NCBI GenBank assembly: GCA_022793895.1
Contig: JAAWDS010000019.1
Coordinates: 1-61,559, forward strand
DNA: 61,559 nt
DNA from: Provencibacterium sp.
Lineage (GTDB): Bacteria; Bacillota; Clostridia; Oscillospirales; Ruminococcaceae
Direction: 5' to 3'
A model generated the notes under the pieces. It saw only the letters and a list, made by a program, of their open reading frames with translations. It made no database searches and was not told the DNA's origin. How positions within the stretch are numbered: the stretch's first letter is position 1; each line of letters opens with the position of its first letter. The position numbers were made by a program, and so were the translations under genes. Below, in pieces: positions 8,778 to 17,220 of the stretch.

Positions 8778-9578
8778 ATGAATATGGACGCCTTCCGTTT
8801 GGACGGGAAGATTGCGCTTGTCACCGGCGCGAGCTATGGCATTGGCTTTGCGATTGCGACTGCTTTTTCCGCTGCGGGCGCAACCGTCGTTTTCAACGAC
8901 ATCAATCAGGAGCTGGTGGACAAAGGGTTGGCCGCCTATGCGGAAAAGGGCATTAAGGCCCATGGCTATGTCTGCGACGTGACCGATGAGGCGGCCGTCG
9001 GCGCGCTGGTTAAGAAGGTGGAGGAAGAGGTCGGCGTGATCGATATCCTTGTGAACAACGCGGGCATCATCCGGCGCACCCCCATGCTGGAGATGAGCGC
9101 AGAGGAGTTCCGCAAGGTCATTGATGTGGATCTGAACGCCCCCTTCATCGTTTCCAAGGCGGTGATCCCCGGCATGATCAAAAAGGGCCACGGCAAGATC
9201 ATCAACATCTGCTCGATGATGTCCGAGCTGGGCCGCGAGACGGTTTCGGCCTATGCGGCGGCCAAGGGCGGGCTGAAGATGCTCACCCGCAACATCTGCT
9301 CGGAATATGGCGAGCACAACATTCAGTGCAACGGCATCGGCCCCGGCTATATTGCCACGCCGCAGACCGCCCCGCTGCGCGAAAAGCAGCCGGACGGCAG
9401 CCGCCATCCGTTCGACCAGTTCATCATCTCCAAGACCCCGGCCGCCCGCTGGGGCGATGCGGAGGATCTCCAGGGCCCGGCCGTGTTCCTGGCCTCGGAT
9501 GCCTCCAACTTCGTGAACGGGCATATCCTTTATGTGGACGGCGGTATCTTGGCCTACATCGGCAAGCAGCCGCAGTAA
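8778..9578 (+). CDS. kduD: 2-dehydro-3-deoxy-D-gluconate 5-dehydrogenase KduD
   Basis: A short-chain dehydrogenase of 266 residues that reduces the KduI product to 2-keto-3-deoxygluconate with NAD(P)H. Seen: TGASYGIGFA near residue 15 (cofactor loop), NNAG near residue 95, and the catalytic YAAAKGG. It follows kduI by 33 bases with GAAAGGAGAA before the start. The next enzymes, KDG kinase and KDPG aldolase, are not in this window. The operon ends at the strong hairpin just downstream. Confidence 0.92.
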   Translation: MNMDAFRLDGKIALVTGASYGIGFAIATAFSAAGATVVFNDINQELVDKGLAAYAEKGIKAHGYVCDVTDEAAVGALVKKVEEEVGVIDILVNNAGIIRRTPMLEMSAEEFRKVIDVDLNAPFIVSKAVIPGMIKKGHGKIINICSMMSELGRETVSAYAAAKGGLKMLTRNICSEYGEHNIQCNGIGPGYIATPQTAPLREKQPDGSRHPFDQFIISKTPAARWGDAEDLQGPAVFLASDASNFVNGHILYVDGGILAYIGKQPQ

Positions 9579-9612
9579 GGCGGACGGCTGACGCATAATC
9601 CGTTATTTCAGT

Positions 9613-9651
9613 AAGGGCGCGTTGCAGAACTTAGTTCTGCAACGCGCCCTT
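9613..9651. terminator. Bidirectional terminator between kduD and the GH3 gene
   Basis: A perfect 18-bp stem (AAGGGCGCGTTGCAGAAC and its complement) with a 3-base loop, between two convergent genes. The arms end in AA and TT runs on either side. Confidence 0.85.
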
Positions 9652-9655
9652 TGGG

Positions 9656-11782
9656 TTATCCGCTTACGGTAACGGCCGCTTCCAGCGGTTTTTTCCCGGT
9701 GAGGGCGGCGCTGCGCGCATCGGGCTGGCTGCCGCCGATATAGAGGGTGAACCGTCCCGGTTCGACGGTCCTGCGGCCGTCGGGCAGCACGACCGAGAAG
9801 GCGGAGGCGGGGATCTCGATGTTCACCGTCCGGCTCTCGCCGGGAGCGAGCGTTAACCGCTCGAATCCGCACAGGCTCCAGCGCGGGACGGGGACGGACG
9901 CCTCTTCGGCGCGGATATAGACCTCGGCCACCTCATCCGACGGGGTAGCTCCGTCGTTGCGGACGGTGGCGGAGAGGCGAACCCCTTCGCCGGGCCGGAT
10001 GGTTTGGGCGGACAGGGTGGGCTCCCGGTAGGAGAAGGAGGCATAGGAGAGGCCGAAGCCGAAGGGATAGAGCGGCTCTCCGGTGAAATAGCGGTAGGTA
10101 CGGTTTTCCATGGAATAATCTAAGAAGTCGGGGAGCTGTTCCTCCGATTGGTAGAAGGTGACCGGCAGGCGGCCGCTCGGAGAGAAATCGCCGAAGAGCA
10201 GCTCCGCCAATGCGGTTCCGCCGTGCGCGCCGCTGTACCAGGCTTGGACAATGGCGGCGCAGTGCTCGTCCGCAAAGCGCAGATCCATGGCGCTGCCGGC
10301 ATTGACCACGAGGATGACCGGCTTGCCTGCGGCGCAGACGGTCTCCAACAGCTTCCTCTGCGGTTCCGGGAAAGCGAGGCCCTTCTTGTCGCCGGAGGCG
10401 AAGGCGTTGCCGGTGTCCCCCTCTTCGCCCTCGATTGTGGCGTCCAGTCCGAGGCAGATCACCACCACATCCGAATTTTCCGCGACTGACGCCGCTTCGC
10501 TGAGACGGTCCTCCGGCAAGGCGAGGTTCTCCATCTTTTCTTTATACAGATGGCAGCCCTCGGAATAGAGCACCCGGACGCTCTCCCCGGCGCGGGCCCG
10601 GATTCCCTCCAGGTTGGTCACATAGCGCGAGGCGGTCCCGTAGTAGTTGCCGCGCAGCGCATCCCGGCTATCGGCGTTCGGGCCGACGACGCCGATCGTT
10701 TTGACGCCGGAGAGCGGGAGGATGCCGGTGTTTTTGAGCAGGACGAACGATTTGCGGCTCATGCGCAGCGAGGCCGCGTTGTGTTTGGGCGAGTCGTTCT
10801 CCAGGTAGGAGATGCTATCATAGGGGCAATCGCTGTCGAACAGGCCGAGCTTGAAGCGGGTGGTGAACAGGCGCACCGCCGCCCGGCGGATCTCCTCCTC
10901 GGTGGCCAGGCCCTCATCCACGGCGGAGAGCATATGCAGATAGGTATTGCCGCAGTTGACGTCGCACCCTTTTTGTAGCGCGAGCGCGGCTGACTCGGTA
11001 ACGGTATTGGTTACATGGTGGCGGGTATGGAAGTCCCGGATAGCCCAGCAGTCGGAGACGAAGTGGCCCTCGAACCCCCAATTTCCGCGCAGGATCTCCT
11101 CCATTAAAACGGTATGCGCGCAGCAGGGCTCCCCGTTGGTACGGTTGTAAGCGCCCATGACCGCTTCGACATCCGCTTCGGTGACGCACGCTTCAAAGGC
11201 AGGCAGGTAGGTATCCCAGAGGTCATGATCGGAAACGGCGGCGTCAAACTCATGCCGCAGCGCTTCGGGGCCGGAATGAACGGCGAAATGCTTCGCGCAG
11301 GCCGCCGCCTTCATATAGGGCCCGTCCCCTTGCAGCGCCTGCACATAGGCGACGCCCAGCCGGGCCGAGAGGAACGGATCCTCGCCGAAGGTTTCCTGGC
11401 CGCGTCCCCAGCGAGGGTCGCGGAAGATGTTGACGTTCGGCGACCAGAAGGTCAGCCCCTTATAGATATCCCGATCGCCCTTTCTGGCCTGATCGTTGTA
11501 TTTAGCGCGCGCTTCGGTGGCAATGATACGCGCCATTTCGGCCACCTCTTCGCGGTCAAACATCGCCGCGAGGCCAATGGCCTGGGGGAACATCGTTGCT
11601 GTTCCGGCGCGCGCGACGCCGTGCAGCGCTTCGTTCCACCAGTTGTAGCGCGGAATGCCGAGACGATCGATGGCGGGCGCGTCATACCGCAGTTGGGAGG
11701 CAGCCTCCTCCAGCGTCATTTGGGAGACGAGCTCTTCGGCCCGCCGCACAAACTCCTGCTGCCGTTCGTGGTAGTTGGACAT
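9656..11782 (-). CDS. Glycoside hydrolase family 3 (beta-glucosidase/beta-xylosidase type)
   Basis: A 708-residue exo-glycosidase. The N-terminal barrel has YNWWNEALHGVARAG, and the nucleophile is in HFVSDCWAI, the Asp at about residue 244. The middle alpha/beta sandwich has GGTALAELLFGD, and the C-terminus has an fn3-like domain (GFERLTLAPGESRTVNIEIP). There is no signal peptide, so it should act in the cytoplasm on imported oligosaccharides. The closest pattern is the xylosidase-like branch of GH3; sugar specificity cannot be read. It is the last gene of a leftward operon with the VOC, methyltransferase and MFS genes. Confidence 0.92.
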   Translation of the reverse strand: MSNYHERQQEFVRRAEELVSQMTLEEAASQLRYDAPAIDRLGIPRYNWWNEALHGVARAGTATMFPQAIGLAAMFDREEVAEMARIIATEARAKYNDQARKGDRDIYKGLTFWSPNVNIFRDPRWGRGQETFGEDPFLSARLGVAYVQALQGDGPYMKAAACAKHFAVHSGPEALRHEFDAAVSDHDLWDTYLPAFEACVTEADVEAVMGAYNRTNGEPCCAHTVLMEEILRGNWGFEGHFVSDCWAIRDFHTRHHVTNTVTESAALALQKGCDVNCGNTYLHMLSAVDEGLATEEEIRRAAVRLFTTRFKLGLFDSDCPYDSISYLENDSPKHNAASLRMSRKSFVLLKNTGILPLSGVKTIGVVGPNADSRDALRGNYYGTASRYVTNLEGIRARAGESVRVLYSEGCHLYKEKMENLALPEDRLSEAASVAENSDVVVICLGLDATIEGEEGDTGNAFASGDKKGLAFPEPQRKLLETVCAAGKPVILVVNAGSAMDLRFADEHCAAIVQAWYSGAHGGTALAELLFGDFSPSGRLPVTFYQSEEQLPDFLDYSMENRTYRYFTGEPLYPFGFGLSYASFSYREPTLSAQTIRPGEGVRLSATVRNDGATPSDEVAEVYIRAEEASVPVPRWSLCGFERLTLAPGESRTVNIEIPASAFSVVLPDGRRTVEPGRFTLYIGGSQPDARSAALTGKKPLEAAVTVSG

Positions 11783-11814
11783 GTTGTTTCCCTTCCTTTC
11801 GCAAAATAGAGCGG

Positions 11815-12240
11815 TTACGGATATAGGCGGGCGTTGGCCTGCGCTTGCCAGCTCTCCGGCGGCAGCTGCATGAGCTCGATCTTGTTGCCGTCCGGATCGT
11901 GCGTCCAGAACTGGAGGCAGAGGGAGCGGCCGGTTTTGATCTCCGTATCCAGCGGCGCGCCCTTGGCTTTGAGCTCCTCATAAGCCGCCTTGATGTCCGC
12001 CACCTCATAGCAGATATGGCAATGACCGATGAGGTCTTTCCCCTCCTCCATTTCTTTTGTTCCGCCCGAGAAGATCTCGATAAACTGGCCGGGCGCTACG
12101 GATATGTAGATAAAATTGGGGGTCCCATCCGGATTGTCCATCCGGAACGCCTCCTGCATGCCCAGCATTTCTACATAGAATGCGGCGGTTTTTTCAGCGT
12201 CGCGCGCACGGATAGCCGAATGACCAATTCTTGTTACCAT
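11815..12240 (-). CDS. VOC family (glyoxalase-like) protein
   Basis: A 141-residue protein of the vicinal oxygen chelate fold, made of two beta-alpha-beta-beta-beta halves. It opens with RIGHSAIRARDAEKTAAFYVEMLG and has HICYEVADIKAAYEEL at the start of the second half and FWTHDPDGNKIELMQ at the end. Likely metal ligands are the His in IGHSA and HICYE and the late Glu. Members include lactoylglutathione lyases and sugar-related epimerases. In this operon a role on a sugar derivative is possible but not shown. Confidence 0.85.
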   Translation of the reverse strand: MVTRIGHSAIRARDAEKTAAFYVEMLGMQEAFRMDNPDGTPNFIYISVAPGQFIEIFSGGTKEMEEGKDLIGHCHICYEVADIKAAYEELKAKGAPLDTEIKTGRSLCLQFWTHDPDGNKIELMQLPPESWQAQANARLYP

Positions 12241-12317
12241 GGTTCTGGTCCTTCCTTTCTTTTTTGATGGGTTCTATTGGGATTCCTTTAGGGGGTTCGC
12301 CGGGTGTATGGCGGAGG

Positions 12318-12941
12318 CTAGGGCTGTCTTTTAAAATCGGCCTGCACGAGCCTCTTTCCATTGGGAAGCGGATAATCCAAGGCTTTAACGGCGTGGTAGC
12401 CTATTTCCGTCATAGCCTTTTCCAACGCTTGTTTTTCGATGGAATGATGGATGGGCTCCAGGCCGTCAAAAGCGTGTAAATAGGGGGAATCGGAGACCCA
12501 GGCATCCCCAGCGTTCATTTGAAGGATACAGGAGACAAACCGGGGCTTTACCTGACGGATCGCTTCCTGAAAGCAGGCGTAGCCGATATATTCGATCAGC
12601 AGGTTGGCAATCACCAGCTCTGCTGGCGGCAGACGGCCGGTTTCTTTCAGCAGATCGACGTGCAGGCATTCCAAAACGCCTTTTAACTCGGGATATCTAT
12701 GTAGGGTTTGCTGCAAGTAATGGGTATTGATATCCACCCCGTAGACTTTCTTAAATTTTTGTTTTGCGACGTGCTCCAGGCCGTTGCCGCCGGCGACGCC
12801 CAGGATCATGACGCTGGAAACCGGATAGGCGTCCAGCTGTCCCTTCATCATTTCGTTTAGGGCCTGGAGCTGCATGACACAGCCGAGCTGCATGTGGCCT
12901 TCATACGCAGCTAGGGGGATTTCTTCCCATGGATTTTTCAT
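12318..12941 (-). CDS. SAM-dependent methyltransferase (class I)
   Basis: A 207-residue small methyltransferase. Motif I is VMILGVAGGNGLEHV near residue 45, followed by the acidic end of strand two in KVYGVDINTHYLQQ and a post-I motif around ELVIANLLIEYIG. These give a Rossmann-type SAM site; the acceptor is unknown. It lies 39 bases after the MFS gene with GAAAGGAGC as ribosome site, so it is in the same operon. Its link to sugar use is unclear. Confidence 0.8.
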   Translation of the reverse strand: MKNPWEEIPLAAYEGHMQLGCVMQLQALNEMMKGQLDAYPVSSVMILGVAGGNGLEHVAKQKFKKVYGVDINTHYLQQTLHRYPELKGVLECLHVDLLKETGRLPPAELVIANLLIEYIGYACFQEAIRQVKPRFVSCILQMNAGDAWVSDSPYLHAFDGLEPIHHSIEKQALEKAMTEIGYHAVKALDYPLPNGKRLVQADFKRQP

Positions 12942-12980
12942 CGGCCGCTCCTTTCGTTTTTTGCCGCTTTTATCCGCGCT

Positions 12981-14231
12981 TCAGGAATCCAGCCGGCCGA
13001 TGCTGGGAACGCGGCGGAAGAGGAAGAAGCCGATCAAAAACAGCAGCGCAACGCTGAGGACACCATAACGCGAGGAGCCGGTCAGGGCGGTGAAAACGGA
13101 CATCAGCAGCGGGCCCAGGATGGTGGCGTATTTTCCCAAAATGTTATAGAAGCCGAAATACTCGCTGTTTTTTTCCTTGGGAACGAGCTGGCCAAAATAG
13201 GAGCGCGAGAGCGCCTGGATGGTTCCCTGTACCAGTCCCACGCAGATGGCTAAGACCCAGAATTGCCAGGCATGCTGCAAAAAGAAGCCGAACAGGCAGA
13301 TGCCTATATATACCAGGATGGAAAAGAGGATGATGCGTTTGGCCTGGAAGCGCTTGATTAGCCGGGCGAAGAGGAGAACGGCGGGAAAGGCGACGATCTG
13401 CGTGACCAGCAGAGCGAGCACCAGTTGGGTTTCGTCGATTCCCACGTCATAGCCAAACGAGGTGGACATGCGGATGATGGTATCCACCCCATCGATATAG
13501 AAGAAATAGGCCAGCAGGAACAGGCCGATCCGGCGATCGGCGGCAATGGAACGGATGGTGCCGCCTAATCTCTTTAAAACGGTGCGCATTAGATGGGCGG
13601 GCGGCGCTTCCTCCAGCGCATAGCGCTGCCGCACCCGGCGTAGCATCGGCAGCGAGAAGAGGAACCACCACAGCGCCGTTATCACCAGCGAAACGCGCAC
13701 GCCGGTCCCGGTATCCCAGCCGAAGGGATGCAGAAAGATGACGGCGATGCAGACGACGAACGGAATGCAGCTCCCGATATAGCCGATGGCGTAGCCGAAG
13801 GAGGAGACATAGTCCATCCTCTCGTCGCTGGTCACGTCGATGAGAAAGGCGTCGTAGAAATTATTCGCTCCCGCATAGCAGAAGGCGCAGACGGTGTTGA
13901 AGGCCAGCAGCGCAAGATAGCTGCCGGTGAAGGCCATAAGCGTCAGCGAGCCGGCGCCCAGCAGGAAAAAGAGGGTAAACAGCTTCTTTTTCCGCCCGCG
14001 GTAATCCGCCAGCGCGCCGAGCAGCGGAGCCAGCAGCGCAACGAAGAAGGTGCCCAGCGATTGAACCAATCCCCAATGGGAGGTTGTCTCAGCTGCGGTA
14101 TAACCGGCCGCTTCGCCCAGGGATTTTACATAGATGGGGATCACGGCCGTCAACAGCAAGATGTAGGCGGAATTGGCTACGTCATAGAGCGCCCAGCTGC
14201 GTTCTTCGCGCGTCAGCTTAAAACGGGACAT
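12981..14231 (-). CDS. MFS transporter, UMF1/ATG22-like
   Basis: About 416 residues with some twelve membrane segments. It starts like the UMF1 group (KLTREERSWALYDVANSAYILLLTAVIPIYVKSL) and has the MFS loop motif ADYRGRKKKLF between segments two and three. I chose the ATG at 14231 because AAAGGAGGCG stands before it; an upstream extension to 14273 lacks such a site. It heads a leftward operon ending with the GH3 enzyme, so uptake of a sugar or oligosaccharide is a fair inference, but this group also contains effluxers. Confidence 0.85.
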   Translation of the reverse strand: MSRFKLTREERSWALYDVANSAYILLLTAVIPIYVKSLGEAAGYTAAETTSHWGLVQSLGTFFVALLAPLLGALADYRGRKKKLFTLFFLLGAGSLTLMAFTGSYLALLAFNTVCAFCYAGANNFYDAFLIDVTSDERMDYVSSFGYAIGYIGSCIPFVVCIAVIFLHPFGWDTGTGVRVSLVITALWWFLFSLPMLRRVRQRYALEEAPPAHLMRTVLKRLGGTIRSIAADRRIGLFLLAYFFYIDGVDTIIRMSTSFGYDVGIDETQLVLALLVTQIVAFPAVLLFARLIKRFQAKRIILFSILVYIGICLFGFFLQHAWQFWVLAICVGLVQGTIQALSRSYFGQLVPKEKNSEYFGFYNILGKYATILGPLLMSVFTALTGSSRYGVLSVALLFLIGFFLFRRVPSIGRLDS

Positions 14232-14298
14232 GGATAAACGCCTCCTTTTGGGGGTGCTTCCCTTCCGGCTCATTCACCGGCGGGCCGGGTTCCTTCTC

Positions 14299-14328
14299 GT
14301 AAAGTGAAAGGGATCACTTTCATTTTAC
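14299..14328. promoter_or_regulatory. Inverted repeat, likely operator between MFS operon and lyase
   Basis: GTAAAGTGAAAG and its complement with one mismatch (CTTTCATTTTAC), separated by 6 bases. It lies in the 410-base gap between the divergent MFS and lyase genes, about 70 bases before the MFS start. Size and symmetry fit a dimeric regulator. Confidence 0.5.
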
Positions 14329-14482
14329 ACGAAACGGCTGTAAATAAACAGCTTTTTCTTGCAGAATAATGAAAAAAAGAGCGAAGCGGACTCATGCGCC
14401 GCTTTAAAAAAGCGTGGAATAGAAAAAACGAGTGCCATTTAAGGGATCCGCCTCGGTATAAGTTGAGCCCGCTTTCCGTTTA

Positions 14483-14511
14483 TTGACGGGGAACGCGATA
14501 GGGTGTATGCT
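14483..14511 (+). promoter_or_regulatory. Predicted promoter of the lyase gene
   Basis: TTGACG (14483-14488), a 17-base spacer and TATGCT (14506-14511), 130 bases before the ATG at 14642. The remainder of 14232-14641 is AT-rich with no gene. Confidence 0.5.
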
Positions 14512-14641
14512 GAAGATACCGGACGGCCGCTGGGAACGCCGCCCATCCTGGGACGGCCGGCGGATCTTTTGAAGGCAGGGCGCGCTTTTATAAAGAGGCC
14601 GTTTTTAGAGAGAATATGTTTGCAAGAAAGGGAGGATTTCA

Positions 14642-16423
14642 ATGTTTCCGTTTGACAGCAAGGAATCGCTCTATAGGGCGCTGGGGGAGGAGGGAAGGCC
14701 CCTGCTTAGCCGGGAGAGAGAATGCTTCCAGAAAAACCGGGACGATCCCTGGATAGCGGAGCAGCTTGCCCTTCTCCGGCGGCGCGCGGAAGAATATCAA
14801 TCGTCGCCTGCGCCGGAGCTCAGTTTCCAGCTTTTCCGGCGGTATTGGGAGGATGGGGACCGCTTCCATTATGAGGACGCATATTTTGAGCGCCGGGGGC
14901 GGCTGCTGGTCTTTTCCCTTCTTTGCTGGCTGGAGCCGGAGGAGGAAAGATGGCTGCATGCGTTGGAGGACATCGTTTGGCTGATCTGCGCCGAGCCGTT
15001 CTGGTGCATTCCGGCGCATTTCACCTCTTTTGACAATGATCCGATCCCCTTCTCGGAATATGCGCTCCAGCTGGATCTTTTCTCCACTGAAACCGGTTTC
15101 GCCCTAGCCGAAGCGCTTGCGCTCTGTGAAGATCGGTTGGCTGCCGATGTGGTTTCCCAGGCGCAGCTACAGCTGGAGAAACGCATCTTTGCTCCCATTC
15201 TGGATGGACGGACGGCTTTTAAATTTGAAGGGATGCACAACAACTGGGCGGCGGTCTGCGGCGGAGCGATTGGCGGGGCGGCGCTCTACCGCTTGAAGGA
15301 CCGGCATGCGCTCGCCTCGGTGCTCCACCGCTGCTTAAGCTGTATGCGTACCTACCTCGATTCCTTCGGTGAGGACGGCGTATGCGAGGAGGGGGTTGGC
15401 TATTGGACCTATGGCTTCGGCTTCTTTACCTGCTTTGCCGATCTGCTCTATCAGCGCACGGCGGGCAAGGCGGATCTTTTCGCAGAGGAGAAGGTGGAGG
15501 CCATTGCCAAGAGCCAGGCGCTTTTCTATCTTTCCGGCGCGAATACCCTCAGCTTTTCGGATGGCAGCGCATCCTCCGGCTACCGCATGGGGCTTTCCTG
15601 CTACCTGCAAAAGCGGTTTCCCGGCGCGGCGATTCCGGATAAGCGTTATGCCGACAGCCTGCTTCAAGATCATTGCTTCCGCTACTGTCTGGCGCTGCGC
15701 GATCTGCTTTGGTACCGGCCGGATTCCTCCTTTGGGTTGCCTAGGCAGAGCGCCTATTGGCTGCCGGATGTGCAGTGGCTCATCTCCCGGACGCCCTCTA
15801 TCCAGCTTGCAGCCAAGGCCGGACACAATGGGGAGAGCCACAACCACAACGACTGCGGCTCCTTTATCCTGCTGAAAGAGGGGAAGCCGCTGGTGTGCGA
15901 TCTGGGGGCTGGGCTTTACGATGCGGAATATTTTGGGCCCAACCGCTACCAGGTGTTTATCAACGCCTCGCGCAGCCACAACCTGCCGGTTATCGCAGGC
16001 GGCGAACAGGCGGAGGGCCGCGCGTCCGCCGCCTGCGGGGTAGAGGTCGATTTGGGGGAAACGGATAGCCTTCGCATGGAGCTGTCCGGCTGCTACCGTG
16101 TGCCGGGGCTGGAGAGCTTCCGGCGGGAAATCCGGCACCTGCGCGGTGAGGGACAGGTGGAAATCTGGGATAGCTTTGCCTTCCGGCAGCCGGAAAGCGT
16201 TACCGAGGTGTTTGTTTCCCGTTCCCCCATCCGGCTGGAAGGAGGCTGCGCGCTCTTTGCCTGGGAAGGCGTGGAGCTCCGGCTGGATTATCCGGAGGGG
16301 ATGGAGCCGGAGCTGGTGCGGCAAACCTATTGGGATCACCGCCGTGTGCAGCGGACGGCCTATCTGCTGCACCTGACCGGCCGGCCTGCGCAGGAGCAGA
16401 GCCTGGCGTTCCGGTTCCGGTAA
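14642..16423 (+). CDS. Heparinase II/III-type polysaccharide lyase
   Basis: A 593-residue protein with an N-terminal all-helical toroid (LLCWLEPEEERWLHALEDIVWLI, then FEGMHNNWAAVCGGAIGGAAL) and a C-terminal beta-sandwich starting at about residue 394 with GHNGESHNHNDCGSF, the His-Asn-rich motif of heparinase II/III-like lyases. Such enzymes cleave uronate-containing polymers or oligosaccharides by beta-elimination, giving unsaturated uronates, the input for KduI. There is no signal peptide, so it probably acts inside on imported oligosaccharides. GGGAGGA precedes the start. The substrate (glycosaminoglycan, alginate or other) cannot be decided. Confidence 0.85.
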   Translation: MFPFDSKESLYRALGEEGRPLLSRERECFQKNRDDPWIAEQLALLRRRAEEYQSSPAPELSFQLFRRYWEDGDRFHYEDAYFERRGRLLVFSLLCWLEPEEERWLHALEDIVWLICAEPFWCIPAHFTSFDNDPIPFSEYALQLDLFSTETGFALAEALALCEDRLAADVVSQAQLQLEKRIFAPILDGRTAFKFEGMHNNWAAVCGGAIGGAALYRLKDRHALASVLHRCLSCMRTYLDSFGEDGVCEEGVGYWTYGFGFFTCFADLLYQRTAGKADLFAEEKVEAIAKSQALFYLSGANTLSFSDGSASSGYRMGLSCYLQKRFPGAAIPDKRYADSLLQDHCFRYCLALRDLLWYRPDSSFGLPRQSAYWLPDVQWLISRTPSIQLAAKAGHNGESHNHNDCGSFILLKEGKPLVCDLGAGLYDAEYFGPNRYQVFINASRSHNLPVIAGGEQAEGRASAACGVEVDLGETDSLRMELSGCYRVPGLESFRREIRHLRGEGQVEIWDSFAFRQPESVTEVFVSRSPIRLEGGCALFAWEGVELRLDYPEGMEPELVRQTYWDHRRVQRTAYLLHLTGRPAQEQSLAFRFR

Positions 16424-16463
16424 TTCCCCGGAGAATACCGCCGGCCGGTTTACCGGCATATTG

Positions 16464-16491
16464 AAACGGCCGTCCAAATGGACGGCCGTTT
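16464..16491. terminator. Bidirectional terminator between lyase and agr locus
   Basis: A perfect 12-bp stem (AAACGGCCGTCC and its complement) with a 4-base loop and an A run/T run at the ends, between two convergent transcripts. Confidence 0.8.
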
Positions 16492-16502
16492 CCCCTTTAA
16501 CG

Positions 16503-16616
16503 CTATTTTTTCAGCAGGGCGGACGGGGTCTTAGGCTGATAGGAGCCAAACAGGGAGGCCGTGTTTGCGCCTAACGTCGCCATGGCTTTGACGGCTTTCG
16601 CGACCAGCTTCAGCAT
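16503..16616 (-). CDS. AgrD-like cyclic autoinducer peptide precursor
   Basis: A 37-residue gene, easily missed. The ATG overlaps the last 7 bases of agrB (ATGCTGA), the usual agrBD coupling. The peptide has the three AgrD parts: an amphipathic leader (MLKLVAKAVKAMATLGANTA), a small core (SLFGSYQ) and a charged tail with prolines (PKTPSALLKK). It has no cysteine, so a ring would have to be a lactone through Ser21, as proposed for the cyclic lactone autoinducer group. AgrB would cut and cyclise it. Ring size is not certain from sequence. Confidence 0.8.
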   Translation of the reverse strand: MLKLVAKAVKAMATLGANTASLFGSYQPKTPSALLKK

Positions 16617-17203
16617 GCTTTATTCCCTCCTTTCTTTATATCAAGGCCCTTTTGGACCCAGATAAGCGCGGCGGCGGCAAACAGGGAGAGCGCGGCCAGA
16701 TAACCGGCGGAGGGTGCAAAACAGACTCCCGCCGCAATGACAAGCACTGTGGACAACAGTAGGATGCGCGCCATTTTCTTGTTGAAGGCCCTTCGTTCTT
16801 CGGACAAAGGATTGGCCGGGTTGACGACCGGAGCGGCGAGCCAGACGGTCATAAACGAAAGCGCGGCCAACAGAAGAGACAGGGGAGGCTGGTAACGCTC
16901 CGGCGTTGTTCGGGAGAGAGCTTCAATGCAGGCAAAGACCGAGGCGGTGACGATAAGGCACCGGAAATAGGAGGACGCATGGTAGCCTCCTGAGAAGATG
17001 CGGATGGGGATAAACGCCAGCAGGTAGGCGGCCGCATCCCACGGGGTTCCGAAAAGAACGGCAACGGCCAGAATGGCGCAGAGATTGGCGATGGAAGAGA
17101 GGGTGATCGCAAACCCATAAAGGTAGATCTCCCGCTCCTCTGGGGGGACGATCCCCCGCCGGATCAGCGCATCCGAAAACCGGGCGGAGATACGGTCCAA
17201 CAT
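16610..17203 (-). CDS. AgrB-like peptide processing protease
   Basis: A membrane protein of 197 residues that should remove the tail of the AgrD peptide and form its ring. The catalytic pair is visible in SGGYHASSYFRC: His75 and Cys82, seven residues apart as in staphylococcal AgrB. Several membrane segments follow. The ATG at 17203 has GAAGGAGGA directly upstream. It lies between the kinase gene (18 bases away) and the overlapping peptide gene. Confidence 0.9.
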   Translation of the reverse strand: MLDRISARFSDALIRRGIVPPEEREIYLYGFAITLSSIANLCAILAVAVLFGTPWDAAAYLLAFIPIRIFSGGYHASSYFRCLIVTASVFACIEALSRTTPERYQPPLSLLLAALSFMTVWLAAPVVNPANPLSEERRAFNKKMARILLLSTVLVIAAGVCFAPSAGYLAALSLFAAAALIWVQKGLDIKKGGNKAC

Positions 17204-17220
17204 GAAAATTCCTCCTTCTG

